Shown: positions 8,897 through 22,200, numbered from the stretch's first letter. The stretch is DNA of 64,000 nucleotides from Asterella californica (GCA_036924285.1 JAYKYS010000004.1:27064001-27128000); one strand, 5' to 3'. Notes: generated by a model not told the origin, from the sequence alone. Translations and numbers: made by a program.

Positions 8897-10010
8897 ATGG
8901 ATTACAGAGTTTTGTAGTTGGTACAACAGAGGTAATGAACATAGTGAGAGTGTCTCCAAAGAGCTCGCAGAAATCCGTAGTTTTGCATATTTGATGGTTT
9001 CATAGTCTTTATCATATTTGATGGTTTTGCAAGGTTTGATAGCGTATAGCTATTTTCACTAAGAGAGGCAAATGCTACTACAAAGTAATGCATCGTTGAA
9101 TGATGAGTTATGTTTGATCTGTCATTTAGCTATTTCATCAATATTTAATTAAGAATTATGTAAATATACTTATCAATAGGTTTAGATGTGTGAGCTTTAA
9201 AAAGTTAATCCGAAGTAGTTTTAGTAAGCAAAGCAGATGTTCTCGGTATAAAAGTTGTTAGAAAATATCTTTACCCACAATACTTTCCATGCTATATCCA
9301 AATATACTCTACAGAATAACGTTCTCCGATGGGATGCTTTGAGTGACCAAGACTAAGTATATATTAATTTTCTTTTCTTTAAGTGTTCACTGCAAGTGGA
9401 AAATGGATACATGACAACAATATCGAATGAAAAACAATTGAAGTTAATGTGAAATCAGTGTCCCGAGAACACACAAAAACCCGAAGATATAGAAAAGTTT
9501 AAGAATCTAAACTTTTTATTCAGTAGCAAGGATGTTACTACCTTGAGACACAGAGGAACACATGTCTAAAGAAAACAAAAAACCATAAAGCATTTTATAG
9601 AAATATAAAACTAAAACTAAAAAATAAAACATTTGTAAGTTTCTCCTCTTTTGCAAATTTGCGATTAGCTATGAAAATGCCTGGCAACAAGGGGCGTTAA
9701 AAACTGAAAGAATATAGAATCCGAAAAGAGTAAACAGTGAACCTCGTGATGATATCTCCACGATGCTAATTATAGAACCTTCAACTACAGTACTAGCCGG
9801 AAGAGATGAGCTACAGTGCCATCTGACTAAGACGAAAATACGTCAAACAAAATGCGTCAACGACTGAAAAGAAAATAGTACCCCAAAAGAATAAACAGTG
9901 AAACCTCGGTCATAACCCTCAATATAATGATCATGTGCAAGAAATGAAATTTCTTTATCTTGTGTCTTTCTAGAGCTATCCCATTATAGTCATCACTATA
10001 ATACTCTGTT
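8897..10010. other. AT-rich stretch without recognised features
   Basis: No ORF or repeat that I can support. Confidence 0.4.
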
Positions 10011-10419
10011 AGAGCATCTCCACCGCGGCTCTTTAAAGGCTCCCCTAACCAATAAGTGTCCGAAACGGCAGACCGCCGGACGGGATGTAAACGGCTATGT
10101 TGTTAGGGCTCCAGTTAGGGAGCAAGTTAAAGAAAACTTTCTCACTGCTGATCTTTATACTAGTCGTTAATTTATGAAATTCTTTAAAATTTACAGTGTT
10201 TTTTAATTTAAAGATTATAATAAAAATATTTTAACCTGATATCAAATCATTTGAAGATGAATTTTTGATAGTTTTGAAAAGATTTGAGTTTCTAATTTTC
10301 TTTAGAGATCCATTTAAAAAGTATAAGAGAAATTTCTTTCCTTTAAAAATAAAAATCTTCACTTCATCTGTAAATTAGAGATAAAGAGATCTTTATCTCT
10401 ATACGGGTGGAGATGCTCT
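10011..10419. mobile_element. MITE-like element, copy 1
   Basis: The ends are perfect 14-bp inverted repeats, AGAGCATCTCCACC and GGTGGAGATGCTCT. It is about 409 bp, AT-rich and has no ORF. It shares internal blocks with 11460-11795. No clear target-site duplication is visible, so I do not assign a superfamily. Confidence 0.8.
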
Positions 10420-11459
10420 CAGGACTAAATAAATTTATTAACTTCAACGAAAACATGATCGTTTGAGTTCAAACGTGGTTTGAAACTGTTGTAGTTTCAA
10501 CTAGTTAAACCCATATTTAAGCATGCATCTGGAGCATCCAAATATACACATAAGTTTTATTTAACATAAAACTTTTTCTCTGAAATATTAATTAAAAATA
10601 ACTTTTCCGACACTTAGGAAAAGTGTTGAGAAAGTGTTTCTCCACGATGGATTCTTCGCGATTACTTGCTCTGTGCTTATGGTTTATCATTCTCTCCCCC
10701 ACTCGTCCAACTCCTGTTTGTCGGGCTTGACAAGTTGATGTTTTGATCGCTGACATCACATGTCCACTGCTTCATTCTCAGTACCGTACTTTGGGGTCAG
10801 ATTTAACAGAAAATAATTACAAGAAGATAATGTACAAACTCTTTTAAAATTACAACTGCTGAAATCTCAAAACATAAAAAACGATTAAAATTATAGTATA
10901 TTTGAATGAACAAGGAACGAAATGTAAAATGAGTTAAATTTTGGAAGATGCAAAGATTCGGAAGTTTACAGAATTCTTTTTTATTTCCAATTTCCACTTT
11001 GTAAGAAAAACTAAATATTTGGCAAACTATGCGGAATCTGACCTTGAGGTACGGTATTTTGATTTTGATTTTTCAATGCTTCAATCAATGATTTCAATTT
11101 TTCATGCTTAGGCATTTGTGCCAATCATCGTCATCGTTTTCGTGCACAACATTTTCTTTTCCGAAAATTTTCATTTCTCTCTCGTAGCAAGAATATACGC
11201 CTACCTGATGGTCCCTCTCGATATGATTTACCTTCCAAGTGATGTATGCAGAAATTGGAGAAAAAAATTAGTATATTTATTAATAAATTTACAGATGAGA
11301 AAATGTAATAAAGCCACCACAGTGACACATAAAATATGATGTAGAGTACTTGATTTTCATGTTTTAAGTTGCAGTTTCCTCTTCTTCGGTGATTATGGGA
11401 GTTTGGATGCATCATACATGTACTTAACTTTGTTGGTTTAAAGATGGCATGTTAGAATT
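10420..11459. other. AT-rich stretch between two MITE-like copies
   Basis: Short ORFs on both strands look random. No feature supported. Confidence 0.4.
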
Positions 11460-11795
11460 AGAGCATCTCTACCGCAGGTATATAAAAGCTAGGAGGAACA
11501 CTTTCCCACAACTCATCTTATACTAGTCTCTAATTTACAGAATTCCCTGAAAGCTATTGAAATTCTTTAATTTAAAGATTGCAATAAAGAATCTTTAACT
11601 CCAAATCAAACTGTTTAGGAATAATTCTTTGGTAGTTTTGATAAAGGTTTGAGTTTTTGATACTCATTCGATAATGAGACTCCTTTAAAGAATGCGGTGG
11701 GAGAATTTCTCCCTTAAAGATAAAGAGCATTCACTTTTAGTATGTAAATTAGAGATAAAGAGCTCTTTATCGTTATACTGAGTGGAAATACTCCT
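11460..11795. mobile_element. MITE-like element, copy 2
   Basis: It starts AGAGCATCTCTACC and ends in a degenerate complement near 11780-11795. The interior resembles copy 1: ACTAGTC-TAATTTA near the left end, and AAATTAGAGATAAAGAG then TCTTTATC near the right. It is shorter than copy 1 (about 336 against 409 bp). Confidence 0.7.
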
Positions 11796-13255
11796 AGTAT
11801 TTATACATTGTAGTTGAAAAGATTTATACAAATGATGTTTGAATACGTTGCTCGAATGTACAATGTTGTCCAATTTTCAACCAACATTGTGCACTGCTAA
11901 CAGAAAGTGTCAGAAGATTGACAGAAGTGACATTTTCTCCTACTAGATCGAAATAACCGACTGGTGATAAATATTCGAGACCACCTTGTTGATAGATTAT
12001 TTGAAATATCAGTATTAATGAAGTTACTAAAATTTACAGTTCTCATCTATGATCTTAAAGATCATGTATTGTGTCCCAAATTGTGAACAAGATCAATGAT
12101 ATTTGACAGCACACACTAAATCATTAGATTTATCGAAAATGGAAACTGGACTTTAAAAGCACCTGGTAAAAGAAGATCAGAACTATTCCATTTGACTTCA
12201 AAAGGAAATGACAGTATATTCTAGATACTTGAAACATGATGATAGACCAGTATCATAATAATGACTTACTTAAGATCACATTTGTTTCTATCGTTTCGTA
12301 AATATGGCAACACTTTTAAAGCCAGATCTTGTTATAACCACATTCTTTTACGCAATCGATTGTGTGATTCTGATGATGTTTCACTCTACTAAAGATGAGT
12401 TCACAGAACTATGAAAATTTGCTAAACCGACTGTCTAAAATGCGAGAGAAAGATATTAGAGAAATTATAGAAAGGAGATCGACTGTGGATGAGCTTGGGA
12501 GGCAGAGAGCAGGTTTCTCGTGATATAACGTGAGGATTACATTTCGTTGGGAATAGCTCCATCCATGCCATCCACGATCGACCTTTGTTAGAACTACTGT
12601 ATATTTGCATGGAAAGTAAGAGGAGCTGCTCCACTCATGAAGTTGGTTGTACAATTCATGTCTGTTCTTTTGGTCTGTCAGTCAAACATGCTCACGTTCT
12701 TCCTCGAAGTTTATAACTTCATTCGAAATGTACGGTAGAGTTTTTGTTTTCTTGAAACGAAAAGTCTCTTCGTCATGGAGAAGATTACAATGGTCATAAA
12801 CCAGTAGGAGGTGGATTCATGCCACCCAATTCATATTTATATACTTTTGCTATCAGGCTTTATGCAGCAAATGCCGTTTCGTTTGCACAAGCTGAGCCGT
12901 CTCGGCAAAAGAACTCAACCCCATGACTATGGTGGTATGTACAGTCGAGTCGAGGAGATGAGATAGCACGGAAGATTATTAAACCTCGAGTATGAATATA
13001 AAGTATAAAAGAGAATATTTTTCCCTTAGTGTCTTTTTAGTCTGAAAAGAATATTCTTTTCTACTCCAAAGAACCCCAAAAATTTCATTTTAACACTTTT
13101 CTCTGGTAATATTAAATAGTTGATTTTGAGATGAATATAACTTGTATAGCTAGTGTATAACTTTAACTGATTCTGGATTTCACAGATTCTGAGTTGAGAT
13201 GAAGATGTAATCACCCTATTGTATTTTTTACATAACGATTAAATTTCTCAGCTCT
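11796..13255. other. AT-rich stretch without recognised features
   Basis: The overlapping 81- and 70-residue ORFs on - at 12409-12654 resemble nothing I know. I treat them as chance. Confidence 0.4.
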
Positions 13256-14060
13256 CTAAAAGTAAACCCGCAAAATAAGATCTTCTGGGTTACCAGAGCA
13301 CTTGTAGTGATTCTCGGGGTTTAACCTTTCCTCTCCCATGAAGATTATTAACTGAAGACTTGGCATCGGTTTTGGAACATGTCGATAGATCTCTATTGAG
13401 CTGCAGTGACCGGCGAGTTCCGGAATATAGTGTTATGACTTCCGGTCGTTTTCCAGGATTACCGTTCTTGACCTAAATCTGTTGGAAAATTTCCAAGAGG
13501 AAAAATCGAGATTTTAGTGGAAAGTAGACAAAATTTCCGGCAAAACGTAAGATTTCATCCACCGGAAATGTACCGATTTTCGACAAAAACCTTCCCGAGC
13601 ATTGGAATTTGAGTAAGCATGTCCAAATCCATCTTTTGTCTCTATTCATTGCATATTCACCTCCTTCATCTTCTGATGTTAACGGTGCAAATAGTTTAAA
13701 TATATAAAAATAATAAATTAAAATTTACAAAAATTAATATATTACTTAACCCTTCAGTTGGAGTTAGGTAATAAATCAAAAATGCAATTAAGTGTGATGT
13801 GTTTGTGAATAATCTCTTTGATATATAGTTTAGGAAGCGCATCTTTTCATGTTACTCTTATGGTTTATGTCTAGATCTTCTCCCATCTCTAAGTCGAGCT
13901 ATCATTTAACGTTTAAAAATAAATTCAATTATTCATATCAGCAGTCAACTTAGTACAGAATTTTCTCATAACACATTTCCCAATAACAACTAGCGAGCAA
14001 AAGCTCCCCGTAGTTGATCTTGCATGCATATTCGAACAGTAAGCACATGAGAAAGTTTTG
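13256..14060. repeat. Dispersed repeat, copy 1 of a direct pair
   Basis: Two stretches match 14767-15110 in the same order. One is around 13256-13330, with GAGCACTTGTAGT-ATTC. The other is 13800-14060, with TTTATG or GGGTTAT, CATTTAACRTTTA, TTTCCCRATAACA and GCATGCATATTC. Divergence is substantial. The middle of copy 1 holds extra sequence, including the hairpin at 13741-13772. Confidence 0.6.
13741..13772. repeat. Small hairpin repeat with TAACCCTTC apex
   Basis: Arms ATTACTTAAC and GTTAGGTAAT flank a short loop starting CCTTCAG. This is one member of a family of AT-rich foldbacks that share the TAACCCTTC core. Confidence 0.65.
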
Positions 14061-14409
14061 CATCTCCTTTTCTTCCTGGGCAGGTCTCGAAAAGAATACT
14101 TCAAACTCAGCTTGGTACATATCACTCTTAGTGCCTGTGAGAGTTAGAATCTTTGCTAAATATTTGGTCTCTCGGTGAAGAGAAGTTACTCGACTTCCGC
14201 CATGGGTTACATGAGAAGTTACTCGACTTCAGCTAGTACCTGTAGAAAAACCACTACGTGAGTGTTTTTGACTTGCTTTTAACTCGATGTTGCTAGTCAA
14301 GAAGTTCAATACTGAAAGGAAGGACAAACTACTTAAATTCTTTTTTTCTCAACTTCTATGCAGAACCCATCGTCTTAACTCGAGTTGAAGTTAAAGAAAT
14401 TTCTCAGGC

Positions 14410-14790
14410 GTCTGAATATCTTCCCCACTGCCTTGTACAGTGAATTTAGTTTTCTCTTATCAGAATATGTGTAAGTGTTAAAAAAATTTATTCTTATAAG
14501 CTATTATAAAAATTATAAAAATTATTTTATAAAAATTATAAGTTAATCTGTCCCGGATTAGCCAACTCATCCGGAGAGAACACATAAGTGAAAAGCGGAC
14601 TGGTGCGTTCCTGGGGGTATAAGTCCGGAGCCCTAATTGTTATATCGTACCGTTTGCCGAGGATGTTAATTAATATTCTAACCCTTCCGATCGAAAGTGT
14701 TAGAATATTAATTAACATACACCTCATGTACACTTCAGCGTACATGAGGTGAATAATATCCTCTTCCTGAAAGTGAACCCAGATAATGCG
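14410..14790. repeat. AT-rich double-hairpin repeat, copy 1
   Basis: It contains two adjacent perfect foldbacks. One has 20-bp arms (14663-14682 with 14699-14718, starting ATGTTAATTAAT) with TAACCCTTCC at the apex. The other has 12-bp arms, CACCTCATGTAC and GTACATGAGGTG (14720-14751). The stretch before them, with CCCCAC, TTGTACAGTGAATT, TTTTCTCTTATCA and TAAGTGAA-AGCGG, matches 47340-47600. Confidence 0.8.
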
Positions 14791-15110
14791 ATCTATTGCG
14801 TTACTAAGAGCACTTGTAGTCATTCCGAGGGTTTAATTAATGCTTGTGCTTGAGCATTCCGATATGTTCTTCTAGAAGCGGATCGTTTCCACACTCCCCT
14901 TATGGGTTATTTCTCGATCATCTTGCAACTCCAAGAGTAGTTATAATTTAACATTTAGAGATATGATCTTTTCCTTTTAGAACTTAGAACAGAATTTACA
15001 CATAATATTTAATATATATTTCCCGATAACACAAACTAACAAGACTTCCCTATAAGTTTAGGTAGCATGCATATTCTTCTCACACGTGGATAATTCTATA
15101 CACTTTTCAG
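14767..15110. repeat. Dispersed repeat, copy 2 of a direct pair
   Basis: Partner of 13256-14060. It begins near AGTGAACCCAGATAAT and shares GAGCACTTGTAGT and the later GCATGCATATTC stretch. Confidence 0.6.
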
Positions 15111-15408
15111 ATGTAAATGTTTGTAGGTATGTACTTCTTCGCTTGGAACTTTTCACCGTTATAATCACATCTTTTTGAATTTCTTTTTTCTCAAAATATA
15201 ATTATCTATCATGATGTAAGAGTGATTATAATGAAAACTATTTACAAAAGAATTGATCGATCCTCACCAAATATGTGGCTAGAATGCAACTGTCACATAT
15301 TTTGACAAAAGTCTAACAAGGTTCGATCGTATAACATTTCTTTGCCGCCAAAACTCATAGCCGCGACGACTTAACGGTAAACTAGAAATCATAGTCGTAC
15401 CTCCCGCT

Positions 15409-15463
15409 AAATAGAAATAGAAATAGAAATAGAAATAAATAAATAAATAAATAAAATAAAAAA
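15409..15463. repeat. Microsatellite (AAATAG)n then (AAAT)n
   Basis: A compound simple repeat, flanked on both sides by the 10-mer CTCCCGCTAA (15401 and 15464), which suggests slippage or a small duplication. Confidence 0.9.
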
Positions 15464-16880
15464 CTCCCGCTAAGGAAACCAATATTTAACAAAGATTATA
15501 GCTTTCACATGTCCTTTTAAGCAAAGAGACAAAGCACATAAAGGTATATTTTCTAATATAGAGTGTACATATCCAAATTAAGAATAAGGATTCCTCTACA
15601 GATAAAAGAATAAACACGCAAATCAGTAACAACCGCTCGGCTCAAGAAGAATATTCGCTTCGATACCGAATCTACCGTCCGTGAGGATTTGGACGAACGT
15701 TCGAGAAGGTTACAGTTTTGAGTTACTAAAGGTTTGATTTCTAATTACTAGAGATTGTGTTTGATTTTGTTTTAATTAGAACTAATTCTCTCCGTTACAT
15801 GAATGTTCACAATCTTGTCCGCTGATAGTACCCCGTTTTCCCCGTAGCATTGCCATAAAACGCTACCCGTAACAGATATTCTGAACTACCGTTATCACTA
15901 GTGTATAAACGCAAGCCTACCCACTCAAAGGTAAGTGGGGTTAGGGAAAGAAACGGTGACTCTGCATATACCCGTATTCTCTCGCATAGCAATACCCATT
16001 ATAGGGTAATTCACTCTTAAGAGTGTAATTACGTCTAGGCGGAGACCTGAGACAGAGGTAATGCACAAAGAGTTTGCATGAACTTTTAAATAAGTTGTTT
16101 TGAATATTTATATAACTAAATATTCAAAATTTGATTTTTTAATATTTAGATTTTTAAATCTGTTAATATTATAAAATTACACTCTGTGATTTCGATTTGA
16201 TAAATATATTAGTAAAATAATATTATACAAGTTCTGATTTCATGATAATTACTCTAAGAAAAACAGCACTCAAACCGATAGTGTTTTACATTCTCGAGGT
16301 CTTCAGAAAATACCACATGAAGTATTATACAATCGACCCTGGATAAGTGCAAAGTTTCGAGAATTTAGGTTTCCAGTTACACCTAAACAGAATTTTTATT
16401 TATGCATTACTTTAAACTCGCACATATGCCAAACTTGGTGCTACTAGTGAATTGTCTTGATAATGGTTTCAAAACTCACTATATAAGTACAATTTATATT
16501 TCGCTATCAGTAAAACGAGTATCATATATATTCATAAATATAATACGACACTTATGAAAAGAAGAAAACATATATACTTTCTTTTCGCCATGTGTACTCT
16601 AGGCCACAAGGAAGAGTTCCCTTTTCTCCAAAAGGAAACAAAACCTGCATAACTTTTAAAATCAATCACTTTTTAGCTACATGGACTTGTTTCAAGTATT
16701 TTTGTTTGAAACAAGTCAAGTAAGCATGCTCTATCAACTTCGGTATGTTATAAGAAATATTATAATTATTATGTATTATAGTTTAAATTTAATAAAAATC
16801 AACATACAAATTTAAATATTAAAAATTTAAATTATTAGTTGACAATGATAACGTTAATAAAAAACGTTAATAAGTGAAAT
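15464..16880. other. AT-rich stretch with an isolated hairpin
   Basis: No gene seen. A 12-bp foldback lies at 16684-16717 (GACTTGTTTCAA with its complement, 10-base loop). Confidence 0.5.
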
Positions 16881-17180
16881 GCTTCAGATGATACAAGTGC
16901 GAAAGTCTATTGAACCAAAATAATGCATTCATGAATATATTAATTTATTACTGAATCTTTTTGACAAAACAGATAAAATAAAAAATTAAGCTTGCATCTG
17001 AAGAGGTGAATAATTAAACAAGCTTGCATGCAATATGCACTTCTGGTCCATTGAACCGAAACAATATACTCTTATATACATTAATTTATTACCTAACCCT
17101 TCCGAAAGTTAACCATCTGAAGATGAAAGAGGTGAATAAATAAACAAATTTGATGCAATATTCCCGTCTGGTCGCACAGA
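16880..17180. repeat. Two tandem copies of the TAACCCTTC hairpin family
   Basis: Each unit has a CTATTGAACC or CCATTGAACC lead and a TTAATTTATTAC block. CATCTGAAG and AGGTGAATAA follow, and then a TGCAATAT block. The second copy has CCTAACCCTTCCGAAAG at the apex. The units start at about 16895 and 17045. Confidence 0.7.
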
Positions 17181-18491
17181 AAAAGAAACAAATGTAAAAA
17201 AAAGAGTTATCTAATAACGCAGTTGAAGCGAACAGTGCAATTAGATCTTAACTAGATTTATATAATCAATGTTAGATTATAGTTGATTGTCGAATGGCAG
17301 TTACAATTCTATAAGTGTTACATAAAAGCTATAATAAAACTTTAAAATATAAATATATACTAAAAGAATACTATATAGTAAAGTAAAACTTGTAGAGAAA
17401 CTTATAAGAACATAAGTGTTGCATAACATGCACACACTTGAAGCGCTCCAGGACCCATACGACCTACTTTCTGTCTTGTCACAAATTAAACTTTGTTTAA
17501 ATTCTAATTTACATTTAATTAAATCACTTTACATTATTCTTCATATTCCGAACTTGGAAGAGCTGAATAATATACAAGGAAGATAGAATTGTAAAATGGC
17601 GATAAGTATAAAGCTTGTGAAAAACTATCAACGAATCTTCATTCCTTGATTCTATGACAAAATGAGAACGGTGTGATCAAAAGCAACTTTATGTTAATGG
17701 TTGTTTTCCACTGCCCCGAGATAGTAAACTCGAGAACTGACAGATTCTGGGTGGCCCGGAGGGCTTGTACTGGAACTTACGGTTTAACTAGAAATGCAAT
17801 ATTACACCCCACATCAGCAAATTTCACCAGCATACCAAAAAGCCTTGCAGTTATGCAAGGAGTGCACTTAAGCAAGGTCGACTGTATTCTGAACTTTGAC
17901 ACGCACTGCTCTGAATGGTGCCTCTCCACCAAAGGCAAGTGAAATTCTTCGATGGTTCCCCTGTATGACAGGACTGAGATCAGGAGTTCGACCCCTTCCA
18001 CGTCCTTGAAGACATGACCCGCCTGGCGAGCAACCTATGGGCCGCATGCGCAGAGCAGAAAAGCAGAGAAGCCAAAGTCAATATCAAGAATAAAAGTACC
18101 CCATGAGGTACTTTAAGATCGACTGAAGTGCTTTATCTGAAAGTGTATTTTTTGTTTTTTTGTTTTTTTTCTATATACAAAGATTTTTCTTTTTAGTGGG
18201 TTTTTTTAGATATTTTTATTACGAGTAGCGTTTGGTCGGATATCGTCTCTTTTGTAGCTATGGGTACTTTCTCCCCCATGAGATCGAGACTTATTCAGAG
18301 ACACACCATGTCTGATATGCAATCAGTTATTTACCTCGCAAGGGGTAAAATCTCATGTGAGAAAGATGCACAAGAGCTATGATACGACCACAAGGGATGC
18401 CCAGGTTAGCCGAGAGCGGAGGTCTACACGTGCTGTCATTATGACACCGTTAGCCTTTCTTTCTTGAGTTCTTCCTGAGTCGTGGGAGTGG
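17181..18491. other. AT-rich, then mixed sequence without recognised gene
   Basis: An 89-residue ORF on + at 17673-17942 has no similarity I recognise. A TAATATAC/CGAACTTGGAAGAGC block near 17550 resembles one near 48265. I see nothing else to support. Confidence 0.4.
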
Positions 18492-18957
18492 TTGAGAGTC
18501 CACTCTGGTACTATTCTAAGTTTGTTTGAGACGAGTTTCTCTTGTCCGCGTTTGTTCCATCGGTTACCTCGTGCACTTCATGACGAGGTGAGACAGTCAT
18601 TTCGTCTATCCCTCCACATGTTGGTCCGAAACATCAGAGACGAGGCGACGTGGTTGCTTTTCCTCTTACTTTCTCGTTGGTGCCTCCATATACTCGAGGT
18701 GGCAGAGGAAGACATCAGGAGGTGCCGACCGTCTTCGGAGATTCCGTACAGACGATTGAGTGACCTTACAAGAGGGATCTGTACGTGCGATACGAGATAG
18801 GAGTGAGACTGCCTCTACACGTGATGCCTCATCTTCCATCTGCATACGACGTTGTAGGATGTTAGGTCAGGCTGGAGAGTACAGTAGAGCTGCTAGAGCA
18901 TTGCATCCTTTGTCAGTGGCATGTCCTACTGAGGAGACGATGGTTGCGTTGTGATTC
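18492..18957 (+). pseudogene. N-terminal region of a non-LTR-type reverse transcriptase ORF
   Basis: FHRLPRALHDEVRQSFRLSL and DEATWLLFLLLSRWCL, with a frame change to GQAGEYSRAARAL and a following ACPTEETMVAL, match the region before the RT domain of a family of single-ORF, jockey-like reverse transcriptases scattered in plant, algal and protist genomes. This identification is from recalled family patterns. The pieces lie in two frames, so the gene is broken. It is on the same strand as, and directly upstream of, the RT core at 19039-20043. Confidence 0.75.
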
Positions 18958-19038
18958 CTTCACCCTCCACCGGGTGACCTCTCACCATCTGAGGTTCAGG
19001 ACTATTAGCCTGAGGAGGCATTATGTCTCGATAGATCT

Positions 19039-20043
19039 TTGTTTGCTCAGGCCTTGTGTACAACTCCACGTCTATTCTCTGGAGGTCTGTCTGGGATGAT
19101 TTATGAGCACCTACGGGACTGTTTTCAAACAGATGATCCCTCTAGTGGTTTCATGGAGCTTTTTCAAGTAGTGGCAGTAGTAGCTCAGGGACATATTCCT
19201 CAGTCTATAGCTCAAGTACTGGAGACAGTTAGACTTTTGGTCATGACGAAGGAAGGTGGTGCGATTCGACTAATAATCATCGACGAGATTTTCTTACGAC
19301 TTATCAGTCGTATCATTGTCCTACAGCTTTGAGATACTTTTCAGGACCATCTTTGTCCACATCAGTTCGGAGTTGCGACGCCTGAAGATTGTGAGTCTGT
19401 GTCTTTCGGCATTAGGGCTCTTTTAGACATTCATCTCGATTGGGTTGTCCTACAAGTGGACGTAGAAAATGCTTTTAATAACATTTCTCGCGCTTCCATC
19501 TTTAGGGAGCTTATGGATGGCGGTGGATCTCTGGCGAGTCTCCTTCCCTTCGTGCAATCGTTCTATGATTCTTCTTCTCTTTTCTATTACCAGCACGATC
19601 TTACGATAGAGGGGCTTATAGTCATCAGCTCCGCTGCAGGTACTCGTCAAGGAGATCCTTTGGGTGGATCCTTTTTTGTCTTAGCTCACTATAGAGCTCT
19701 CTTGACCACCGCCTTGACTGCTCTAGGTTATGTTTTTCCATCTCTAGTTGATGATACGCACATCATAGGTCCGACAGACCAAGTCGGTGTTGTCTTTGAT
19801 CACCTCGTCTCTCAATTGACCTTGGTAGGACTGAGAGTGAAGGTGTCAAAGTGCAAGGCTTGGTCTCTCTTAGGTATATCGTCGGACCTCCAGCTCTCAG
19901 AGGAATTTGTCACCCCTACTGATGATTTGTGCATCCTCAGAGTACCGATGGATATAGAGGACTTTGTCTCTCGGTTCTTGGATGTTGTTCTTACGGAGGA
20001 CGTTTTGCATATCGAGGATCTGTCCATGTTAGAGGACCCATAG
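19039..20043 (+). pseudogene. Non-LTR-type reverse transcriptase core
   Basis: Two consecutive frames give the RT domain. GGLSGMIYEHLRDCF is the usual lead-in. LQVDVENAFNNISR holds motif A with its catalytic Asp, GTRQGDPLGGSFF is motif B, and LVDDTHIIGP is motif C with the Asp pair at 19750-19755. The catalytic residues remain. The break at 19330-19398 is a stop or frameshift before the VSFGIRALLDIHLDWVV block, and the C-terminal part ends at TAG 20041. RNase H and apurinic endonuclease domains are not seen. The element's mobility cannot be judged from this copy. Confidence 0.93.
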
Positions 20044-20542
20044 GTTGTCTTTGGTATCTTTTCTTCTTCCATTGCACGTCGTCTTAGTTACTTATTTCGC
20101 ACAATACCTCCATCTCTCATCTTCATCTCGTGCCTTAGAGAGTTTGATAAGAAGATCATGGGATGTTTGGCGACATCGTAGGACCAGGGACAGGACCTCT
20201 CGCCCGTAGATAGACATCTTTGCCGATATCATGTGACGAGGTGAGCTTATTATCCACAGAGGAGATTGCTTCGGCAGCCTTTTTGGGTAGTTGGGCTCTC
20301 TCAGCACCTTGACTCTGTTGTTGTTTTCTCGTGCGAGACAGACTTATTCTGGAGAGCTATGTGACAGAGGTGGAGATGGTTCCTATCCACTACAGATGTG
20401 TCTCCTGTGAGACAAGAGATAGTCTGACTCTTGAGACACGTGAGGCACATCCTCTATTCGATATCTTAGCTTCCGATGGATCTCGCGGACTTTAGTCCTC
20501 TCTGATAAGACACCACTTCCAACATGTTCTCCATGACTCTTA

Positions 20543-20929
20543 GTGGATCCTGCCATCTCACGGGATACTAGAGCTCGACTCCGCTCTTGTTCGGACAAGG
20601 GCACAAGCTCTTGGCTCATAGCTCGACTTTGCATTAGAGCGTTCCGACTCGCACCGACTATCTTCTCTATAGCGATGAGGTTCCGCTTAGGCTTGGTCCA
20701 ACCTGCTGCTTTGGCACTATCCACCTGCGAGTGCGGTGTCTCACTCGACACCTTGGGTCGTCATCTTGCTCGATGCCCTCACGGTGGAGAGCGGATAGCT
20801 ACCCACGATGCCATCAAGGACGTCGTGTTTGTCTTAGCACGCGAGAGCGGTCACATGACGTTATCGTGTCGGATATGGCGTGAAGGATGTCCAGGAAAAC
20901 GCGAGGTTCTTGGCTGTGGAGATGTTGTG
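20543..20929 (+). pseudogene. C-terminal zinc-binding region of the same reverse transcriptase
   Basis: SSWLIARLCIRAFRLAP, then FRLGLVQPAAL, then a Cys/His cluster (CECG, later H and C before HGGERIATHDAIKD) match the conserved end of this RT family, where a CxC...H...C cluster precedes HDAxRD. The frame is intact here although the segment 20044-20542 is badly decayed. The homology stops near 20930 and resumes at 22904, so a 2-kb insert splits the domain. Confidence 0.85.
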
Positions 20930-21349
20930 TGCTGAAACAGAGACAAGACAAAGAAAAACAACCACGAAAAGGAATGCTGCGATATATACCACTCCCAAAT
21001 GTATGTACACTGTCGTTTCTTTCTCCTAACAACACAAAACTGAAGAACAGACCAGAGCGGTCTGTAACCTACTTCAGAAACCTTAAAACAAACCCCTGAA
21101 TCACACCCTGACCCAAAACCACCGGAGCGTAGCTCAAAGCAAGAGAAACTTCTCTTTGCTAACAAACAGAGCCACAACAGTATCACGCGATCCAAACCCA
21201 AGTCCAAACCACATCCACACACAAGCTCTTGGCTAAAGCTATCTATCACAAGCCATACACAACCAACTAAGTCCTTAACGAACTCAAAAGGACGAAACCT
21301 GTAGCGAAGGAACCGAAAAAGACTTATCTGGGAACTTTCTCCTTTCGTC

Positions 21350-22200
21350 AAACGATCTTCAAATGTTGATAGGGTCTCCTTCCCTGACTCCGTTGGCTCA
21401 AGAAACCTTCAGATCTGACTCCCGATAGTCGAGATATCGCCGATTTTCGATCGTAGGTGACCGAACCTTCAAAAACTCCTCCCTGCGGCTTAAAACCGCT
21501 CACATCGCACAAACGGATCGTCCAAACTGATATCTGTCTTCTCTGGTAGGTAGATCTAGCTACCCTGAACCCAACAAGACTCCAAACAAGCCGTTCGGAG
21601 TTCCCCTTGCAAAACCACTCGAGAAATTTGGTCGCAGATTACAAAAAACTGACGTAAATCAGCTCCCTGCGACTCAAACTTGCTCACCACACTCAAACCA
21701 ACAATCCAATTCACACACGGTCTTCTCCTATGAATAGATGAAGACTCTCTGATCGCGTAGGCACCAAGAACGAAGAGCTTGGCTCACCGATCGCGAAGAA
21801 CAGCCCAACCTCAGGTCGCAGGTGAACAAAAATCTGATGTAAGCGCTTCCCTGCGAGCCAATTTCCCTCAGAACTTCCAAACCGCTCGATGAAAACTGGT
21901 ATCGTCTTCAATTTCATGTAGAACTCGGTGTTTTGATCCCGTTGGATCCAAGGACAGCAAGTTTGGACTCCGGAACGGTCCGAACGGTCCAACTCTCCTT
22001 TACAGGTAACTGAAAACCTCAAATTTGCTTCATGCGTCTCAATTTCTCTCAGTACACACTCCCCGATCCGTCTCTTCCCAAACCGTTTGAACCAGTGCGT
22101 AGCCTGCACAGATCTGAACCCAACGACGCCTTGCACGCTTGCATTGGACTCCTAATCTCCCGAACCGTCCGTTGACAGATCGCAGATGCAAGCTAGCCCC
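21350..22200. repeat. 184-bp diverged tandem repeat
   Basis: A recurring YYCCCTGCG-C--A block occurs near 21479, 21663 and 21847, with a weaker copy near 22030. The spacing is 184 bp each time. TCTTCTC and AACCCAAC blocks recur in step. Minus-strand ORFs across this array are by-products of the repeat. Confidence 0.75.

Noticed and set aside
20851..22136. 166- and 141-residue - strand ORFs
   Set aside because: They run through the insert and its 184-bp tandem repeats and follow the repeat and not a protein family.
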